64,000 bases of DNA from Shewanella carassii (GTDB lineage Bacteria > Pseudomonadota > Gammaproteobacteria > Enterobacterales > Shewanellaceae), in contig NZ_NGVS01000005.1 in NCBI RefSeq assembly GCF_002777975.1, positions 62,261 through 126,260 on the forward strand. The letters run 5' to 3'. Below, one piece after another: positions 53,658-61,548 of the stretch. The notes below the pieces were generated by a model. The model was not told the origin of the DNA, ran no database searches, and was given only the letters and a program-made list of their open reading frames with translations. The position numbers and the translations under genes were made by a program. How positions within the stretch are numbered: position 1 is the stretch's first letter; every line of letters begins with the position of its first letter.

Positions 53658-53705
53658 ATGCAACAGACTTGGTGGCGCAGCCCAAACCGGCGGCGTCAGG
53701 ATTAA
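53658..53705 (+). CDS. Putative Trp leader peptide of trpS
   Basis: A 15-codon frame (MQQTWWRSPNRRRQD) with two adjacent Trp codons at 53670-53675 and a TAA at 53703-53705. An in-frame ATG at 53631 would extend it to 24 residues. Neither start has a good ribosome site, which weakens the call. WWRS followed by a stop resembles trp-operon leader peptides such as E. coli TrpL (ending WWRTS). The Trp codons overlap the first strand of a competing hairpin set directly upstream of trpS, the usual attenuator arrangement. Confidence 0.6.
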   Translation: MQQTWWRSPNRRRQD

Positions 53706-53752
53706 ACATAGGTAAAATCATATCTTCCGGGCCGCCATAAGGCGGCCTTTGT
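53675..53752 (+). promoter_or_regulatory. Putative Trp-responsive transcription attenuator of trpS
   Basis: Four segments can pair in alternative ways. Segment 1 (GCGCAGCC, 53675-53682) pairs with segment 2 (GGCGGCGT, 53689-53696) with one mismatch. Segment 2 (GGCGGC, 53689-53694) can instead pair with segment 3 (GCCGCC, 53731-53736). Segment 3 (GGCCGCC, 53730-53736) with segment 4 (GGCGGCC, 53741-53747) makes a 7-bp hairpin followed by TTTGTG. Stalling at the Trp codons would cover segment 1 and favour 2:3, preventing 3:4. The T-run is short, so termination strength is uncertain. Confidence 0.62.
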
Positions 53753-53796
53753 GTATCTGTACGTCTTATGGCTCCGGCAATCTCAAGGAGAACAAG

Positions 53797-54798
53797 ATGA
53801 AACAGATCATACTCACAGGCGATAGACCCACAGGTAAACTGCATATCGGCCACTATGTCGGTTCACTCAGGCAAAGAGTCCAGGTTCAAGATGAGTTCGA
53901 TCAGAACGTGATGATCGCCGACTATCAGGCCTTGACCGACAACGGCCATAACCCGGCAAAGGTGACCGACAATATTCTCGAAGTCATGGCCGACTACCTG
54001 GCGGCCGGGTTGGATCCGGCCAAGACACGTTTTTGCCTGCAAAGCGCGCTACCGGCGCTGTCGGAACTCACCTGTATCTACTTAAACTTGGTGACGGTTG
54101 CCCGGCTTGAGCGCAATCCCACAGTCAAGGCGGAGATCCAGCAAAAAGGTTTTGAGCGCAGCCTACCGGCGGGTTTTCTGGTCTACCCCGTCAGCCAGAC
54201 CGCTGATATTACTGCCTTTCGCGCCACTCATGTGCCAGTGGGTGAAGATCAATTGCCCATGCTGGAGCAAAGCAATGAAATCGTCCGTCGCTTCAACAAT
54301 CTGGTGGGGGCCGAAGTGCTCAAGGAGTGTCAGGCAATTCTCAGTGACACTGGCCGCCTCCCAGGGCTCGACGGCAAGGCCAAGATGTCCAAATCCCTTG
54401 GCAATACCATAGAGCTGGGAATGAGCAGTGACGAACTCAAGCAAGCGGTGTTTTCCATGTATACGGATCCCAACCATCTGAGGGTGGAAGATCCAGGCAG
54501 AGTCGAGGGCAATACGGTATTCAGTTATCTCGATGCCTTCCATCCGGACAAGGCGCTGGTAGCCGAGCTCAAGGCCCATTATCGCCGAGGCGGCCTCGGG
54601 GACATGAAGTGCAAACGAATACTCAACGACTGCCTGCAGGAATTACTCGCGCCCATGCGGGAGCGGCGCAGGCAAGCCCTGGCAGACAAAGGGCAACTAC
54701 TGGCGATACTGCAAAAAGGTACGGAAGAAGCCAGAGCCATCAGTGATGCCGTACTGCAAGATGTCAAAGCCGCCATCGGGCTTAATCTGCTTCGCTAA
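53797..54798 (+). CDS. trpS: Tryptophanyl-tRNA synthetase, Firmicute-like type
   Basis: A 333-residue class I synthetase that charges tRNA-Trp. HIGH motif in [24 protein letters not shown] motif in [11 protein letters not shown] (about residues 194-204); [12 protein letters not shown] is a family block. The opening [12 protein letters not shown] is the form I associate with Streptococcus-type TrpRS rather than the usual enterobacterial GAQPSGELTIGN. It may therefore be a second, acquired-type TrpRS; whether another copy exists elsewhere cannot be seen here. ATG 53797 follows AAGGAG. A Trp-codon leader and hairpins precede it. Confidence 0.95.
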   Translation: MKQIILTGDRPTGKLHIGHYVGSLRQRVQVQDEFDQNVMIADYQALTDNGHNPAKVTDNILEVMADYLAAGLDPAKTRFCLQSALPALSELTCIYLNLVTVARLERNPTVKAEIQQKGFERSLPAGFLVYPVSQTADITAFRATHVPVGEDQLPMLEQSNEIVRRFNNLVGAEVLKECQAILSDTGRLPGLDGKAKMSKSLGNTIELGMSSDELKQAVFSMYTDPNHLRVEDPGRVEGNTVFSYLDAFHPDKALVAELKAHYRRGGLGDMKCKRILNDCLQELLAPMRERRRQALADKGQLLAILQKGTEEARAISDAVLQDVKAAIGLNLLR

Positions 54799-54809
54799 AC
54801 GATTGTTCA

Positions 54810-54846
54810 CTCAGCCAAGAGTCTATAAGCCCGGCACTTGGCTGAG
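54810..54846 (+). terminator. Hairpin after trpS
   Basis: Perfect 10-base inverted repeat CTCAGCCAAG / CTTGGCTGAG with a 17-base loop, 11 bp after the trpS stop. No clear T-run follows, so termination may be partial or Rho-assisted. Confidence 0.5.
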
Positions 54847-55334
54847 CCTCTCACAGAAACAATTCCCCCTGTTGGCACTCATACTAACCTTGATACTGCG
54901 AGCGCTATACTGCCAGGCTGTTTATTGCAGTGCTGTATCATGCCCAGCTATGCCAACGCCGCCGAACAAAGCGTGGCAATCAACTATATCCATGAAGAAG
55001 GCCAGGCCAAGGGTAGCAAACTGGCTTATAAGCTGTATCCGGACACCCTGAAACCTATCAGTGAAGATTTGGAACTGCCCCTGGAAGCCAGTATCAACTT
55101 TTGGAAATACGGCGAGAATAACCAGCATGATGTCAATCATCTGCTGGCCATATCACCCATATTGAGAGACCCGCTGACGAGGGGGCAATGGCTGGACTTT
55201 TATCTGGAGGCCGTGAGCGCAAACAGACAGTCGCCATCACCTACCTGCATTATTCCAATGCAGGCCTCAGCAAACCCACCCTAGGGCTCGACTTTGTCGA
55301 CTTTGTCAACTTGGCCTACAGCTACCGCTTCTAA
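54838..55334 (+). pseudogene. Broken acyloxyacyl hydrolase / PagL-like lipid A deacylase gene
   Basis: Pieces of one outer-membrane protein are spread over three frames. A signal-like hydrophobic stretch (KQFPLLALILTLIL, 54857-54898) is in one frame. ANAAEQSVAINYIHEEGQ through RGQWLDFYLEA (to about 55212) is in a second. AITYLHYSNAGLSKPTLG to the terminal LAYSYRF (stop 55332-55334) is in a third. HYSN is the PagL catalytic His-x-Ser-Asn motif, and the end is a barrel C-terminus. The middle barrel strands are missing at the second junction, so an internal deletion accompanies two frameshifts. The protein would have removed a fatty acid from lipid A. Confidence 0.7.
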
Positions 55335-55358
55335 CATCCTTTTAAGGTATCGGGCCAA

Positions 55359-55616
55359 TCAATTTAGCGGCTGATTGGCCCTAAAATAGGTCCACTCTTC
55401 CACAATGCTGCCATCCGACAAGTGACAATAGCCTACAGTACCATTTTGCTCCTGAACCAGCTCCAGCTTACCGCCGGATTCGACACAAAATACCGCTGCC
55501 GGATTAGGGCTTCCCACAGTATCTTTCAGACTCTCGGACTCGGTTTTTGCCGCCTCTTCAGAGCAGCCCCCCAACAACAGCAGAGTGCCCACAGTCATTA
55601 CAGTTAATACTCGCAT
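55359..55616 (-). CDS. DUF333 lipoprotein
   Basis: An 85-residue lipoprotein. The lipobox LLLGGC is followed by Ser, then about 18 variable residues. The DUF333 module follows (NPAAVFCVESGGKLELV, then VGYCHLSDGSIVEEWTYFR) with its two conserved cysteines. The family is sometimes annotated as putative haemolysin without good evidence; it is a small envelope protein of unknown role. The ATG at 55616 follows AAGGAG. Confidence 0.82.
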   Translation of the reverse strand: MRVLTVMTVGTLLLLGGCSEEAAKTESESLKDTVGSPNPAAVFCVESGGKLELVQEQNGTVGYCHLSDGSIVEEWTYFRANQPLN

Positions 55617-55952
55617 CTTGGCTCCTTACTCTGTTCCTTGAATACAATCAATAGCGGCCAAAAATTGGCCGCTGCCAGCGTGAACCCTCTCCAAGCTACA
55701 AGGGCACAGCAGCGTCTGCAAGCGAATGAGCCACTTATCCAAGTCAACAAATCGAAAGTGATGAACATTGTTAAGATAGATCCGCAATTTTTGCCAAGCA
55801 GATCGTGGTTTTTCCAATTTGATCGGGTTGGTTTTTTGGCGTTTGACAGTAAAGCGGGTAAAGTGTCGCGGTTATCACCTTTTTTGATACAAGGCATTAG
55901 CCTGCAATTGATAAAAGACCTACAAACATAATAATACAGACAAGGGAAGAGT
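55617..55952. other. 336-bp region between the DUF333 gene and the POT-like transporter
   Basis: Non-coding divergent promoter region. It contains a perfect nine-base hairpin, AGCGGCCAA / TTGGCCGCT with loop AAA, at 55653-55673, and T-rich tracts near 55800-55890. Open frames on both strands here look neither conserved nor well started. No RNA gene was recognised. Confidence 0.45.
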
Positions 55953-57488
55953 ATGAGCGACTCCAACTCCTGTGCAGGCAATGACCTGCGCGAAGTCAAG
56001 CAACTGGGAATGTGGGCCTCCATCGCCAGTTTAAGCTATATCTTCTGGCTGGTCGGCGGTATGGAACTGGTTGAACGTATCGCCTACTACGGTGTTAAGG
56101 CCAGTGCCGGACTCTATGCCAAGGCGCCGGCCTCCGAAGGTGGCCTGGGTATCAGCCTCAGCGATTACGGTATCATTATCTCAGCCTGGGCCTTGCTGCA
56201 GACCTTTGTGCCGGTATTTACCGGCGGGATCTCAGATAGGGTCGGCTATAAAGAGACTATCTTTGCCTCGACCATCATCAAGATCTGTGGCTACCTCTGT
56301 ATGGCCTTCTTCCCCAGCTTCTGGGGCTTTTTGTTCGGCGCCATGCTGCTGGCGGCCGGTACAGGCATCTTCAAGCCTGGCATCCAGGGAACGCTGGTGC
56401 TGTCCACCAACCGTAACAACACCTCCATGGCCTGGGGTATCTTCTATCAGGTGGTGAATATCGGTGGCTTCCTTGGTCCCTTGGTGGCAGTGCATATGCG
56501 GCAGCTGTCCTGGGACAATGTGTTCTACGCCTGCGCCGCCATTATCTCGCTCAACTTCCTGTTCCTGCTGACTTACAAGGAACCGGGTAAAGAGCAACGT
56601 CTGGAACGGCAACGTAAGATCAAGTCCGGCGAACTCAAGCAGGAGATGCTTTGGAAAGACGCCTGGAGCGAACTGAAAAAGCCGGTAGTCATCTACTATA
56701 TGCTGGTGTTTTCCGGCTTCTGGTTCCTGTTCAACTCCCTGTTTGACGTGCTGCCGATTCATATTGCCGAATGGGTCGATACCAGTGTGATTGTCACCAG
56801 CCTGTTTGGCCCGGAAGGCACCAGCAACGGCGTACTGCAGTTCTGGCTCGGACTGAATAACGAAGGTACCAAGGTCATGCCGGAAGGCATGCTCAACCTC
56901 AACGCGGGTCTGATTATGACCAGCTGCTTCCTGATAGCCGCTCTGACCGCCAAGTACCGTATCACCAGCGCCATGCTGGCCGGCTGTCTGCTGTCTATAT
57001 TTGCCTTTGTGTTGATCGGTGCCACCCATGCGGCCTGGTTTATCGTGTTGGCTATCGCCATGTTCTCTCTCGGCGAAATGATGATAAGCCCGAAGAAGAA
57101 CGAGTTTATGGGCAATATCGCCCCCGAAGGCAAGAAGGCCATGTACCTCGGCTTTGTGATGTTGCCACAGGGCATAGGCTGGGGCCTGGAAGGCTATTTC
57201 GGCCCCAAACTCTATGAGATCTTTGCCTCCAAAGAGATCTTCTCCCGTGAGATGCTACTGGATAAGGGCATGTCACAGAAGGATGTAGCTGCCATTCCGC
57301 AGGGGGAAGCCTTTCATAAACTGGTTGAATTCACCGGCCAAAGTGGCCGCGAGCTGACCGAGATCCTCTACCAGAGCCACAACATAGGCATGGCCTGGTA
57401 CATCATAGGTGCCATAGGCACCATTTCCGCCGTCGGCATCTATATCTACGGTAAGTGGCTGCTGAGAATGCAGCAGGCCCAGGCCTAA
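55953..57488 (+). CDS. POT-like peptide transporter (MFS superfamily)
   Basis: A 511-residue membrane protein with twelve or more hydrophobic segments. ELVERIAYYGVKASAGLY (about residues 38-55) parallels the E-R-F/Y-YYG motif of proton-coupled oligopeptide transporters. GISDRVGYKETIFA and GTGIFKPGIQGTLVL are the MFS loop and the POT-like helix 4. The PTR2 signature is not perfect, so this is a POT-related carrier, possibly for di/tripeptides. The ATG at 55953 follows AAGGGAAGAG. A strong terminator lies downstream. Confidence 0.82.
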   Translation: MSDSNSCAGNDLREVKQLGMWASIASLSYIFWLVGGMELVERIAYYGVKASAGLYAKAPASEGGLGISLSDYGIIISAWALLQTFVPVFTGGISDRVGYKETIFASTIIKICGYLCMAFFPSFWGFLFGAMLLAAGTGIFKPGIQGTLVLSTNRNNTSMAWGIFYQVVNIGGFLGPLVAVHMRQLSWDNVFYACAAIISLNFLFLLTYKEPGKEQRLERQRKIKSGELKQEMLWKDAWSELKKPVVIYYMLVFSGFWFLFNSLFDVLPIHIAEWVDTSVIVTSLFGPEGTSNGVLQFWLGLNNEGTKVMPEGMLNLNAGLIMTSCFLIAALTAKYRITSAMLAGCLLSIFAFVLIGATHAAWFIVLAIAMFSLGEMMISPKKNEFMGNIAPEGKKAMYLGFVMLPQGIGWGLEGYFGPKLYEIFASKEIFSREMLLDKGMSQKDVAAIPQGEAFHKLVEFTGQSGRELTEILYQSHNIGMAWYIIGAIGTISAVGIYIYGKWLLRMQQAQA

Positions 57489-57492
57489 TTGG

Positions 57493-57520
57493 AAACGCCA
57501 CCTCAGGGTGGCGTTTTTTT
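57493..57520 (+). terminator. Terminator after the POT-like gene
   Basis: Stem AAACGCCACC / GGTGGCGTTT with loop TCAG followed by TTTTTTT. Confidence 0.92.
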
Positions 57521-57634
57521 ATCCGCCAATTATTGCCAGCAAATGAGAACTCGATCCCCTTCAGGAAATCAGCAAGACCCTATAATCAAAAAAACAAAAA
57601 ATGCATGTAACTATTTGTATCAGAAGGAAGTTTT

Positions 57635-58717
57635 ATGTTTTTCAATCATCATCTTCACCGGCAAATAGCTTCATTAAAACAGCAACTCGAAGAGCAGAAC
57701 CAACAGCAGCGAACGACACAGGCACAATTACAGTCGCAACTGACGCAACTCAAACAGGAAAGGGATCAGGCTCTGGCACAAAACCGCGACTTCGCCGCCA
57801 TGTTGGCCTGCCAGAACCAGGGCGGGCTCATGTTGCAATCGGTACGCGAAGCCATGGCCGAAGACGCCGGACGTCTGCTTGAGGAGCAAAGCAAACTGGA
57901 GCAACTCAACGCCCTGTTCGAACAAACCCGCAGCGCCGTGACCAGGCTGGGAGAGCGAGCCCACCTGCTCAGTTCACAGTCACAGCATAGCCTGGGCACT
58001 GTGGCACAACTGGATACCAGTACCCAAAGCATCAGCCAGTTTGTCAGTGCCATTCAGGGCATTTCGGCACAGACCAACCTGTTGGCGCTCAATGCCGCCA
58101 TCGAAGCCGCCCGCGCCGGAGAGGCTGGTCGCGGCTTTGCCGTGGTGGCCGATGAAGTCCGGCAGTTGGCGGCCAAGGCCAGTGACGCCAGCCAACAGAT
58201 AGAGCAGTTGGTGCAACAGATCATCACTCAGTCAGAAAGCATACGAACCCTGACAGATGACAACCAAGGCTGCGCCGATGAAGTGGCCAGCTCGGCGGTG
58301 CAGATAGACACAGTGGTCACTCAGGTATTGGCGCAATCGGCGCAGATGCAGCAGGTGATCAGCCATGCCGCGACTGTGTCTTTCCTCAACACCACCAAGC
58401 TGGATCATGCGGTATGGAAACAACATATCTATGAACTGCTGCAAAACCAGTGTTTTGATCAGCCGGTAAACAGCCACCATGACTGCCGTTTGGGTAAGTG
58501 GTACTACGAAGGACAAGGCGCCAGCCTCTATAGCTCACTCCCGGGTTTCCGCGAGTTGGAAGCGCCACATGCATTGGTGCACGAGAGTGGCCGCCTGGCG
58601 CTGGAACACGCCGCAGCCGGCGACACCACAGAGCAGGTGATGGCGCTGCAGCGGATGGAAGATGCCAGTATGCAGGTGGTGCAGGCGATAGACATGCTCA
58701 TCGCCTCAGTTCAGTAG
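57635..58717 (+). CDS. Soluble methyl-accepting chemotaxis protein with C-terminal CZB domain
   Basis: A 360-residue chemoreceptor without a transmembrane segment. Residues 1-75 are a Gln-rich coiled coil. Residues 90-240 are the signalling hairpin with the kinase-contact tip ([20 protein letters not shown], then [17 protein letters not shown]). Residues 250-360 form the CZB domain with its zinc ligands ([29 protein letters not shown], and HALVHESG). Such receptors respond in the cytoplasm to oxidants such as hypochlorite, or to zinc. The ATG at 57635 follows GAAGGAAG. The shortened coil suggests a cytoplasmic array or a membrane-associated form. Confidence 0.9.
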   Translation: MFFNHHLHRQIASLKQQLEEQNQQQRTTQAQLQSQLTQLKQERDQALAQNRDFAAMLACQNQGGLMLQSVREAMAEDAGRLLEEQSKLEQLNALFEQTRSAVTRLGERAHLLSSQSQHSLGTVAQLDTSTQSISQFVSAIQGISAQTNLLALNAAIEAARAGEAGRGFAVVADEVRQLAAKASDASQQIEQLVQQIITQSESIRTLTDDNQGCADEVASSAVQIDTVVTQVLAQSAQMQQVISHAATVSFLNTTKLDHAVWKQHIYELLQNQCFDQPVNSHHDCRLGKWYYEGQGASLYSSLPGFRELEAPHALVHESGRLALEHAAAGDTTEQVMALQRMEDASMQVVQAIDMLIASVQ

Positions 58718-58732
58718 CCGTCAGTAAAATCG

Positions 58733-59446
58733 TCAGTAAGTGACTGACTCCACCTCATCCCGGGTCAACTCTCTGGCTTCGCCCTCGGCCAGAGAGTCAT
58801 CCAGCACTATCTGGCCTATCTGGCTGCGATGCAGCGCCAGCACAGGGTTACGAAAGCGGCCGAACATGCGTTTTATCTGGTGATATTTGCCCTCAGTGAG
58901 TATCACCTCGGCCTCATGGCTTGCCAAAATTCTCAGTTCGGCCGGCGCTGTGATGACGTTTTCAAACTCAAAGAAGAATCCGCGCCTGAAAGCCTCAATA
59001 TAAGTGTCATCCAGCGGATTGGCCAGACGCACCCGATAACGCTTGGCTTTACTCGATGAAGGCAGGGTCAACGCCTGGGTCCAGCGGCTATCATTACTGA
59101 GCAGCACCAGTCCGGTACTCTGCTTATCCAGGCGGCCGGCGATATGCAGCCCTGGCACCAATGCCGCCGGGGGCAGGCAGTCGAGCACGGTTTTATGCTC
59201 GGGATCTTGGGTGGCGCTCACTACTCCGGCAGGCTTGTTCAGCATCCAGTAGACAGGGTTTTGCCGCTGCAGCCATTGCTCATCGAGACGAATATGACTG
59301 AACTCATGGATAAGTCTGTCTGCGGCAAACACCTGCTCGTCATCGAGCCAAACCCGGCCATCGGCAAGCAATTGCCTGGCCTGTTTACGGGGAATATTCA
59401 ACTGCCCGGCGAGAAACCTATCCAGCCGTCCTCTCTTACTGCGCAT
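58733..59446 (-). CDS. RsuA-like 16S rRNA pseudouridine synthase
   Basis: A 237-residue pseudouridine synthase. The N-terminal S4 domain is RGRLDRFLAGQLNIPRKQ and following. The catalytic aspartate is in HIAGRLDKQSTGLVLLSND (about residue 103). LTEGKYHQIKRMFGRFRNPV is the RsuA-type C-terminal block, closer to RsuA (16S U516) than to RluB/E/F. Its ATG at 59446 overlaps the end of the upstream regulator gene by 11 bp, an unexpected pairing that implies cotranscription. Confidence 0.85.
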   Translation of the reverse strand: MRSKRGRLDRFLAGQLNIPRKQARQLLADGRVWLDDEQVFAADRLIHEFSHIRLDEQWLQRQNPVYWMLNKPAGVVSATQDPEHKTVLDCLPPAALVPGLHIAGRLDKQSTGLVLLSNDSRWTQALTLPSSSKAKRYRVRLANPLDDTYIEAFRRGFFFEFENVITAPAELRILASHEAEVILTEGKYHQIKRMFGRFRNPVLALHRSQIGQIVLDDSLAEGEARELTRDEVESVTY

Positions 59447-60074
59447 CGTTTAAAGTACCTTTAGCTTCAATCCGATAAGCACAGCGACGTGAGCCATCCA
59501 GAATGTGTTCGCGGCGACTGATCTCCACTTCTGGCCCCAGCAACTGCCGGAACAACGCCAGCTCAGAGCGACAAAAGTTCTGGCAACTCGTGGCCGCTGC
59601 GCAAATGGGGCAATGGTTTTCCAGCAGCCAAAAGCCGGTACTGTCCGCTTCAATCTGCGCCATATAGCCTTCACGGCTTCGGATCTCGGCCAGGCTTTCC
59701 AGCTTGTCGGCCAGGGAAGCGGCAGCGGCCATCTGGCTCGAATAGCTCTCGAGGCTCTGCTGCTCCCTGTGACTGATGAGTTTATCCAAGCCCTCGTCAC
59801 CAAAGACCTGACGCACTGAAGTTATCAGCTGCAGGCTCAGCTCATCGTGACGGTCGGCAAACAGCGAGCGACTCTGCTCGGTCAGCGTCCAATAACGCGC
59901 AGGTCTGCCGCGGCCTTCGGCCCTGTCTTCAGTCCGCACCAGCCCCTCGGCTTCCAGGGCTTGCAGATGTTGACGCACCCCCATACTGGTCAGCCCCAGC
60001 TCTGCGGCCAGGCTCTGAGCCGTCTGGGCTCCGTTCAACTTGAGAATGTCGACTATCTTGTCTGTGGTCTTCAT
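59436..60074 (-). CDS. Cys-rich winged-helix regulator (SufR-like, COG2345 type)
   Basis: A 212-residue regulator. Residues 1-65 form the winged helix (LTSMGVRQHLQALEAEGLV, then GRGRPARYWTLTE). The C-terminal domain has HCPICAAATSCQNFCRSE (about residues 157-174) and a later RRCAYRI. Such cysteine sets bind an Fe-S cluster in SufR-like proteins and could make this a redox or Fe-S sensor. ATG 60074 follows GGAGGTGCC. It is divergent from an FMN reductase gene, with paired AAATAAAC palindromes between; these are its probable operators. Confidence 0.82.
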   Translation of the reverse strand: MKTTDKIVDILKLNGAQTAQSLAAELGLTSMGVRQHLQALEAEGLVRTEDRAEGRGRPARYWTLTEQSRSLFADRHDELSLQLITSVRQVFGDEGLDKLISHREQQSLESYSSQMAAAASLADKLESLAEIRSREGYMAQIEADSTGFWLLENHCPICAAATSCQNFCRSELALFRQLLGPEVEISRREHILDGSRRCAYRIEAKGTLNDAQ

Positions 60075-60123
60075 GGCACCTCCAGCGCTGATTATGCCCG
60101 GATCAGGACGCCGCATCCAGATT

Positions 60124-60210
60124 AAATAAACTTTTTTGTTTATTTTATCTTTACATTATTAAGTAAAGCACATACCTTATAAAACAATAAATAAACAAAA
60201 AGGTTTACTT
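60124..60210. promoter_or_regulatory. Two AAATAAAC-N6-GTTTATTT palindromes in the regulator/FMN reductase intergenic region
   Basis: Box 1 (60124-60145) is a perfect 8+8 inverted repeat around six T. Box 2 (60189-60210) is AAATAAAC-N6-GTTTACTT, one base short of perfect, and overlaps the AAAGG ribosome site of the FMN reductase gene. Between them is CTTTAC-N8-GTAAAG (60149-60168). Boxes 1 and 2 have centres 65 bp apart. They are probable operators of the adjacent regulator. Confidence 0.65.
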
Positions 60211-60213
60211 AAA

Positions 60214-60816
60214 ATGAAATACCTAGTCGTCAGCGCCAGCCAACGTTTCCAATCCCAGAGTGCCAAGGTCGCAGAATTCATCACCCGGGAAATAAAGACC
60301 AAGCAACTCGAAGAGGCGGAGCATCTGGAGCTCTGTGGTTGCAATCTTCCCTTCTGGGATGGTGAACAACAAAACAAAGGCGCCGACTGGCAACGGATAG
60401 AAGCCAAGGTGACAGCAGCCGATGCTCTGGTGCTTATCACTCCGGAATGGGGCGGCATGGCGACACCTTTGCTGAAGAACTTTCTGCTGATGTGTGACAG
60501 CCAACATACGGCCCATAAGCCTGTGCTGCTGGTTGCAGTTGTCTCAGGCATAAGCGGCGCCTATCCCATCAGTGAATTGAGAATGAACGCCATGAAAAAC
60601 AACAAACTGGTGGCGGTGCCGGATCATTTGATCGTCCGCGATGTCGAGAAAATGCTCAACCCCGAATGCGACAGCATCCGCGATGCCAGATTAAGAGAAA
60701 GGATCGGCTACAGCCTGCATATGTTGGCCCAGTATGCAGCAGCACTGGCACAGATACGTTTTGCCCACAGGGACGCCCCCTTTCCCAAACAACAGGAATA
60801 TTGCTACGGCATGTAA
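60214..60816 (+). CDS. NADPH-dependent FMN reductase / flavodoxin-fold oxidoreductase
   Basis: A 200-residue protein of the NADPH:FMN reductase family. MKYLVVSASQRFQSQSAKVA has the phosphate-binding serine loop, and ITPEWGGMATPLLKNFLLMC (about residues 74-93) is the flavin-contact block (PEYNGS-like in relatives). It probably reduces quinones or flavins with NAD(P)H. The ribosome site overlaps a regulator box. The following VOC-family gene, 50 bp on, is likely in the same operon. Confidence 0.85.
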   Translation: MKYLVVSASQRFQSQSAKVAEFITREIKTKQLEEAEHLELCGCNLPFWDGEQQNKGADWQRIEAKVTAADALVLITPEWGGMATPLLKNFLLMCDSQHTAHKPVLLVAVVSGISGAYPISELRMNAMKNNKLVAVPDHLIVRDVEKMLNPECDSIRDARLRERIGYSLHMLAQYAAALAQIRFAHRDAPFPKQQEYCYGM

Positions 60817-60866
60817 ACAAAGGCCCAGATAAGAAGGAAAAAGGGCAAATACCAAGGAGAACGCAA

Positions 60867-61286
60867 ATGATACAACTGGAACATCTGAACCTGGTGGTCG
60901 CAGACCTCCCCAAGACCCTGGATTTTTACCGCGCCGCCTTTCCTCACTGGCAGATCCGCTGCCAAGGAGAAGGAAGCTGGTATGGCAAGCCACGAAAATG
61001 GCTCCACTTCGGTGATGACTATCAATACCTGGCTTTCAGCGATAACGGTGAGGGCAATAACCGCGACTTGAGCGGTCATCAACCCGGGCTGGCCCACTTC
61101 GCCTTTGTCACAGCAGACATTGACGGGGTGATCAAGCGCCTGCAGGACGCAGGCTATAGCATAGATAAAGACGGTGCCGACGAGCCCTGGCGCCGCAATG
61201 TGTACTTTATCGACCCGGCCGGGTTTGAAGTGGAGTTTGTCCAGTATCTGAGCGATCTGCCAAAACAGCGCAATCGCCCTAGCTAA
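60867..61286 (+). CDS. VOC-superfamily (glyoxalase/dioxygenase-like) protein
   Basis: A 139-residue protein with two beta-alpha-beta-beta-beta modules. EHLNLVVADLPKTLDFYRAA opens the first, and RRNVYFIDPAGFEVEFVQYL closes the second with the usual metal-site Glu. HLN and AHFAFV provide the other potential ligands. The reaction is not predictable; relatives include glyoxalases, dioxygenases and antibiotic-binding proteins. ATG 60867 follows AAGGAGAACGC. The operon partner is a flavin reductase. Confidence 0.82.
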   Translation: MIQLEHLNLVVADLPKTLDFYRAAFPHWQIRCQGEGSWYGKPRKWLHFGDDYQYLAFSDNGEGNNRDLSGHQPGLAHFAFVTADIDGVIKRLQDAGYSIDKDGADEPWRRNVYFIDPAGFEVEFVQYLSDLPKQRNRPS

Positions 61287-61512
61287 GGGCAGTCATAAAT
61301 AGCCTTACAGGCTCCCTCGCCTTCGCTCACTGGGTGGGGAGCCGCCTTGATTCACTTCTTGGCAAACAGACTGTATAACCAGCCCAGGGTGACGGCACCT
61401 TGCCGTAAGACCGAATTCAAAATAGACCGGCATAAAGACCCAAAGCCGCTATTGACGCGGGTTTCAAGAGCAAAAGGATCTGATGGCGCGGCGCTGTATG
61501 ACTAGACTTATA

Positions 61513-61537
61513 CGAAGCCAACAATAGGCTGGCTTCG
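61513..61537 (+). other. Hairpin directly upstream of the universal stress protein start
   Basis: Inverted repeat CGAAGCCA / TGGCTTCG with a nine-base loop, abutting the GAGG ribosome site (61537-61540). It could affect translation or be a terminator remnant; there is no T-run. Confidence 0.4.
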
Positions 61538-61548
61538 AGGATAACGTC

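Noticed and set aside
53094-53705. Long plus-strand frame ending in the Trp leader
   Set aside because: Most of it is antisense to the HupE-like gene; only the last 15-24 codons, downstream of the promoter, are a plausible coding unit.
55604-56023. Minus-strand frame across the POT-like gene promoter, considered as a transposase remnant
   Set aside because: It overlaps the start of a well-supported gene, has no inverted repeats or recognisable transposase motif, and lacks a ribosome site.
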